A stretch of 64,000 bases of DNA, taken from Prauserella_A sp040645195 (GTDB lineage Bacteria; Actinomycetota; Actinomycetes; Mycobacteriales; Pseudonocardiaceae). The stretch lies in the NCBI RefSeq assembly GCF_040645195.1, contig NZ_JBEYXW010000013.1, positions 1-64,000 of the forward strand. The letters are read 5' to 3'. Positions 62,495-64,000 of the stretch are shown in pieces. The position numbers were made by a program, and so were the translations under genes. Position 1 is the first letter of the stretch, and each line of letters starts with the position of its first letter. The notes under the pieces were generated by a model that did not search any database, was not told the DNA's origin, and saw only the letters and a program-made list of their open reading frames with translations.

Positions 62495-62512
62495 TGTGGT
62501 CGATCGATCACA
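62495..62512. promoter_or_regulatory. Near-perfect 18-bp palindrome before the type VII gene
   Basis: TGTGGTCGATCGATCACA is symmetric except for one base pair and lies 17 bases before the EspC-like GTG, overlapping where a promoter would be. It may be an operator. Confidence 0.4.
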
Positions 62513-62529
62513 GCAGGGAGGGGGACGCG

Positions 62530-62847
62530 GTGAGCGGCTACGAGGTCGTAATCGGGGCAATCGAACGGGCATCCGCCTGTGCGGGGCGCGCGGCCGATGG
62601 TGTGCGCGGAGTCGATCTCGGGGGGACGTTGACGGGGGTCACTCAGGGCATGCCCGGCGGGACGGCCGTGGCAGCCGCACGCGGGCTCGCCGACTGGTGG
62701 GGGCAGGCACTGCCGGCGTGGGTGGGCAGCATGACGGAGCACTCGGCCCAGCTGGCGACGGCGGCCCAGCGGTACCAGGCGGACGATGCGGCAGCTGCCC
62801 CTGACCTGCGGATGACGACTGGCACCGGTCACTCGCGGCCGATCTGA
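62530..62847 (+). CDS. EspC-like type VII secretion-associated protein
   Basis: A 105-residue small helical protein without signal peptide. The C-terminal block MTEHSAQLATAAQRYQADDA matches the EspC-type (T7SS_ESX_EspC) pattern of Pseudonocardiaceae and mycobacteria, with the YxxxD-like export signal in RYQADD. GTG 62530 has GGAGGGG five bases upstream. It is coupled to the next gene by TGATG, as is usual for such partner-effector pairs. Confidence 0.78.
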   Translation: MSGYEVVIGAIERASACAGRAADGVRGVDLGGTLTGVTQGMPGGTAVAAARGLADWWGQALPAWVGSMTEHSAQLATAAQRYQADDAAAAPDLRMTTGTGHSRPI

Positions 62848-64000
62848 TGGTCAGCTGGGGAGAGCTGCGCCGGTGGGATGCCGCAGCGGTCGGTGGCGTG
62901 GCCGATGGGTTGAACCGGCAGATCAGCACGCTGGTGGCGCTCAACGAGGAGGTGGCGGGCGCCGCGAAACCCCACGGCTGGAAGGGTGACGCGGCCATAG
63001 CCGCGAACAACCGCGGGACAGCGCTGATCACGGGGCTTGAACAGCGAGTCGCCGAGGCGGCGGCGGTACGCCGCGCAGCACACGAGGTACAGATCGCGCT
63101 GGAACGCCTGAGCTCTGTCGTCGCCGAGACCGACGAGCTGGCCCGGCGGAACTCCTGGCTGATCTCCGATGCCGGCGAGGTCGTCCTGCAGCCGGTCGTC
63201 ATCGACCTCACCGATCCCGCGCTGGCGGCCGAGCGCGCGAAGATCCACGAGGAGCTGGTCGACCGGGTCGAGCAGATCGTGCGCCGGGCCAACGATGTCG
63301 ACGCCGATCTCGCGGCCATCCTGACCAGGGCCGCGCGTGGAGAGATCACCGAGCAGGGCGCAGGCACACTCGCTCAGGCCGCGGATGCCGGTACCGCCCA
63401 GAGCGGGCTGACGATCATCGGCCCACCACCCGAAGGGACGCCGGCGGACAACAAGGCCTGGTGGTACAGCCTCTCCGACACCGCGAAGGCGGCCGTCTTC
63501 CGGAACAACCCCGAATGGATCGGCAACCTCGACGGAATCCCGTGCGTCGACCGGGACGCCGCTAACCGGATCATCCTGGACCGCGAGATCACCCGGCATC
63601 AGTCCGTTGTCGACCACAACCCCGGCGACGAAGATGCGAAGGGCAAGCTGGACGGCCTCAGGACCATCGAATCGCGGCTCAACTCGCCCCAGCCAGGCCA
63701 GCAGCAAGCGTTCCTACTCGGGCTGAACACAAGAGACGACGGCAAGGCGATCGTCTCCGCCGGAAACCCTGATACCGCCGCCGATGTCGCGACCTATGTC
63801 CCAGGAACCGGCTCGGAGCTGGCAAGCATCGGCGGCGACATCGACCGTTCCGACCGCATGGTGCGTGCCGCCCAAAGGGCGGGTTCGACCTCGACGGCAG
63901 TGATCACGTGGTTGGGCTATGACGCACCGGACTCCATTCTGGACGCAGCCAGTGAGAGTTACGCCGACAACGGCAGGGGCGCGCTGGCAGGTTTCACCGA
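62847..64000 (+). CDS. DUF1023-type alpha/beta hydrolase, putative T7SS substrate (partial)
   Basis: Open to the end of the window, 384 codons visible. The N-terminal about 110 residues (SWGELRRWDAAAVGGVADGL...) are WXG100-like helices with a WKGDAA turn. A linker leads to the start of a hydrolase domain typical of DUF1023: SLSDTAKAAVFRNNPEWIGNLDGIP, YVPGTGSELASI and VITWLGYDAPDS. The catalytic Ser lies beyond the end. The ATG shares a base with the EspC-like stop. It is probably exported with that partner; its target is unknown. Confidence 0.8.
   Translation, partial: MVSWGELRRWDAAAVGGVADGLNRQISTLVALNEEVAGAAKPHGWKGDAAIAANNRGTALITGLEQRVAEAAAVRRAAHEVQIALERLSSVVAETDELARRNSWLISDAGEVVLQPVVIDLTDPALAAERAKIHEELVDRVEQIVRRANDVDADLAAILTRAARGEITEQGAGTLAQAADAGTAQSGLTIIGPPPEGTPADNKAWWYSLSDTAKAAVFRNNPEWIGNLDGIPCVDRDAANRIILDREITRHQSVVDHNPGDEDAKGKLDGLRTIESRLNSPQPGQQQAFLLGLNTRDDGKAIVSAGNPDTAADVATYVPGTGSELASIGGDIDRSDRMVRAAQRAGSTSTAVITWLGYDAPDSILDAASESYADNGRGALAGFT

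Overview
This is a chromosomal window from a high-GC actinomycete, most like the Pseudonocardiaceae (Amycolatopsis, Prauserella, Saccharomonospora type). That placement is inferred from GTG/TTG starts, 4-base ATGA/GTGA gene overlaps, a mycothiol-dependent enzyme family, an F420-dependent oxidoreductase, class II DAHP synthase, a type VII secretion EspC-like protein and gene orders shared with Mycobacterium (DUF3046-recA-recX; miaB plus a 4-TM membrane gene; Sdh1 with its small upstream gene; metF-region, idsA, Rv2175c, PknL, aroG). I saw no tRNA, rRNA, insertion sequence, prophage or CRISPR array. It is mostly a core-genome stretch with small accessory pockets.

Layout. 1-7.5 kb: the 3' end of sucD (with codon usage unlike everything beside it), an MFS carrier, miaB with its membrane-protein partner, and the gluABCD glutamate-type ABC transporter. 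7.5-11.4 kb: a complete Sdh1-type succinate dehydrogenase operon with a Crp/GlxR-like site upstream. 11.6-15.6 kb: the Entner-Doudoroff pair edd-eda followed by a lipase-maturation-factor membrane protein. 15.6-25.1 kb: recX, recA (with both a LexA box and a PafBC-type promoter), DUF3046, a membrane-anchored Hsp70-like protein, the giant helicase Lhr, and peptide deformylase. 25.2-32.6 kb: the accessory pocket, with a secreted M15-like protein carrying Thr and Pro linkers, an ACT-GNAT acetyltransferase, a VOC protein, a mycothiol-type enzyme and a HEPN protein behind an exact-consensus SOS box, a YbaK-type deacylase, a GNAT, a P-loop kinase-like protein and a DMT exporter.

32.8-45.1 kb: DUF885 peptidase-like protein and metF, then a tightly overlapped isoprenoid/carotenoid run (GGPP synthase, crtI, crtB, LLM oxidoreductase), Rv2175c and PknL (here with PASTA repeats), a WS/DGAT acyltransferase, and aroG. 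45.1-51.2 kb: glutamate synthase gltBD. 51.4-54.5 kb: a cobalamin riboswitch driving btuFCD. 54.5-60.7 kb: lgt and the trp operon (trpE, Trp-associated membrane protein, trpC, trpB, trpA). 60.8-64 kb: a TetR regulator with a clear operator, an MBL-fold hydrolase and the start of a type VII secretion-associated pair that runs off the end.

The strongest leads are regulatory: (i) an exact SOS box ahead of an uncharacterised HEPN plus mycothiol-enzyme operon, with recA in the same window carrying a near-consensus box and a second damage promoter; (ii) three long convergent-gene hairpins sharing one GGCCACC/GGTGGCC core; (iii) a set of apparently leaderless genes with an AnnnT -10 hexamer 6-7 nt from the start codon; (iv) the foreign-looking codon use of the sucD fragment.
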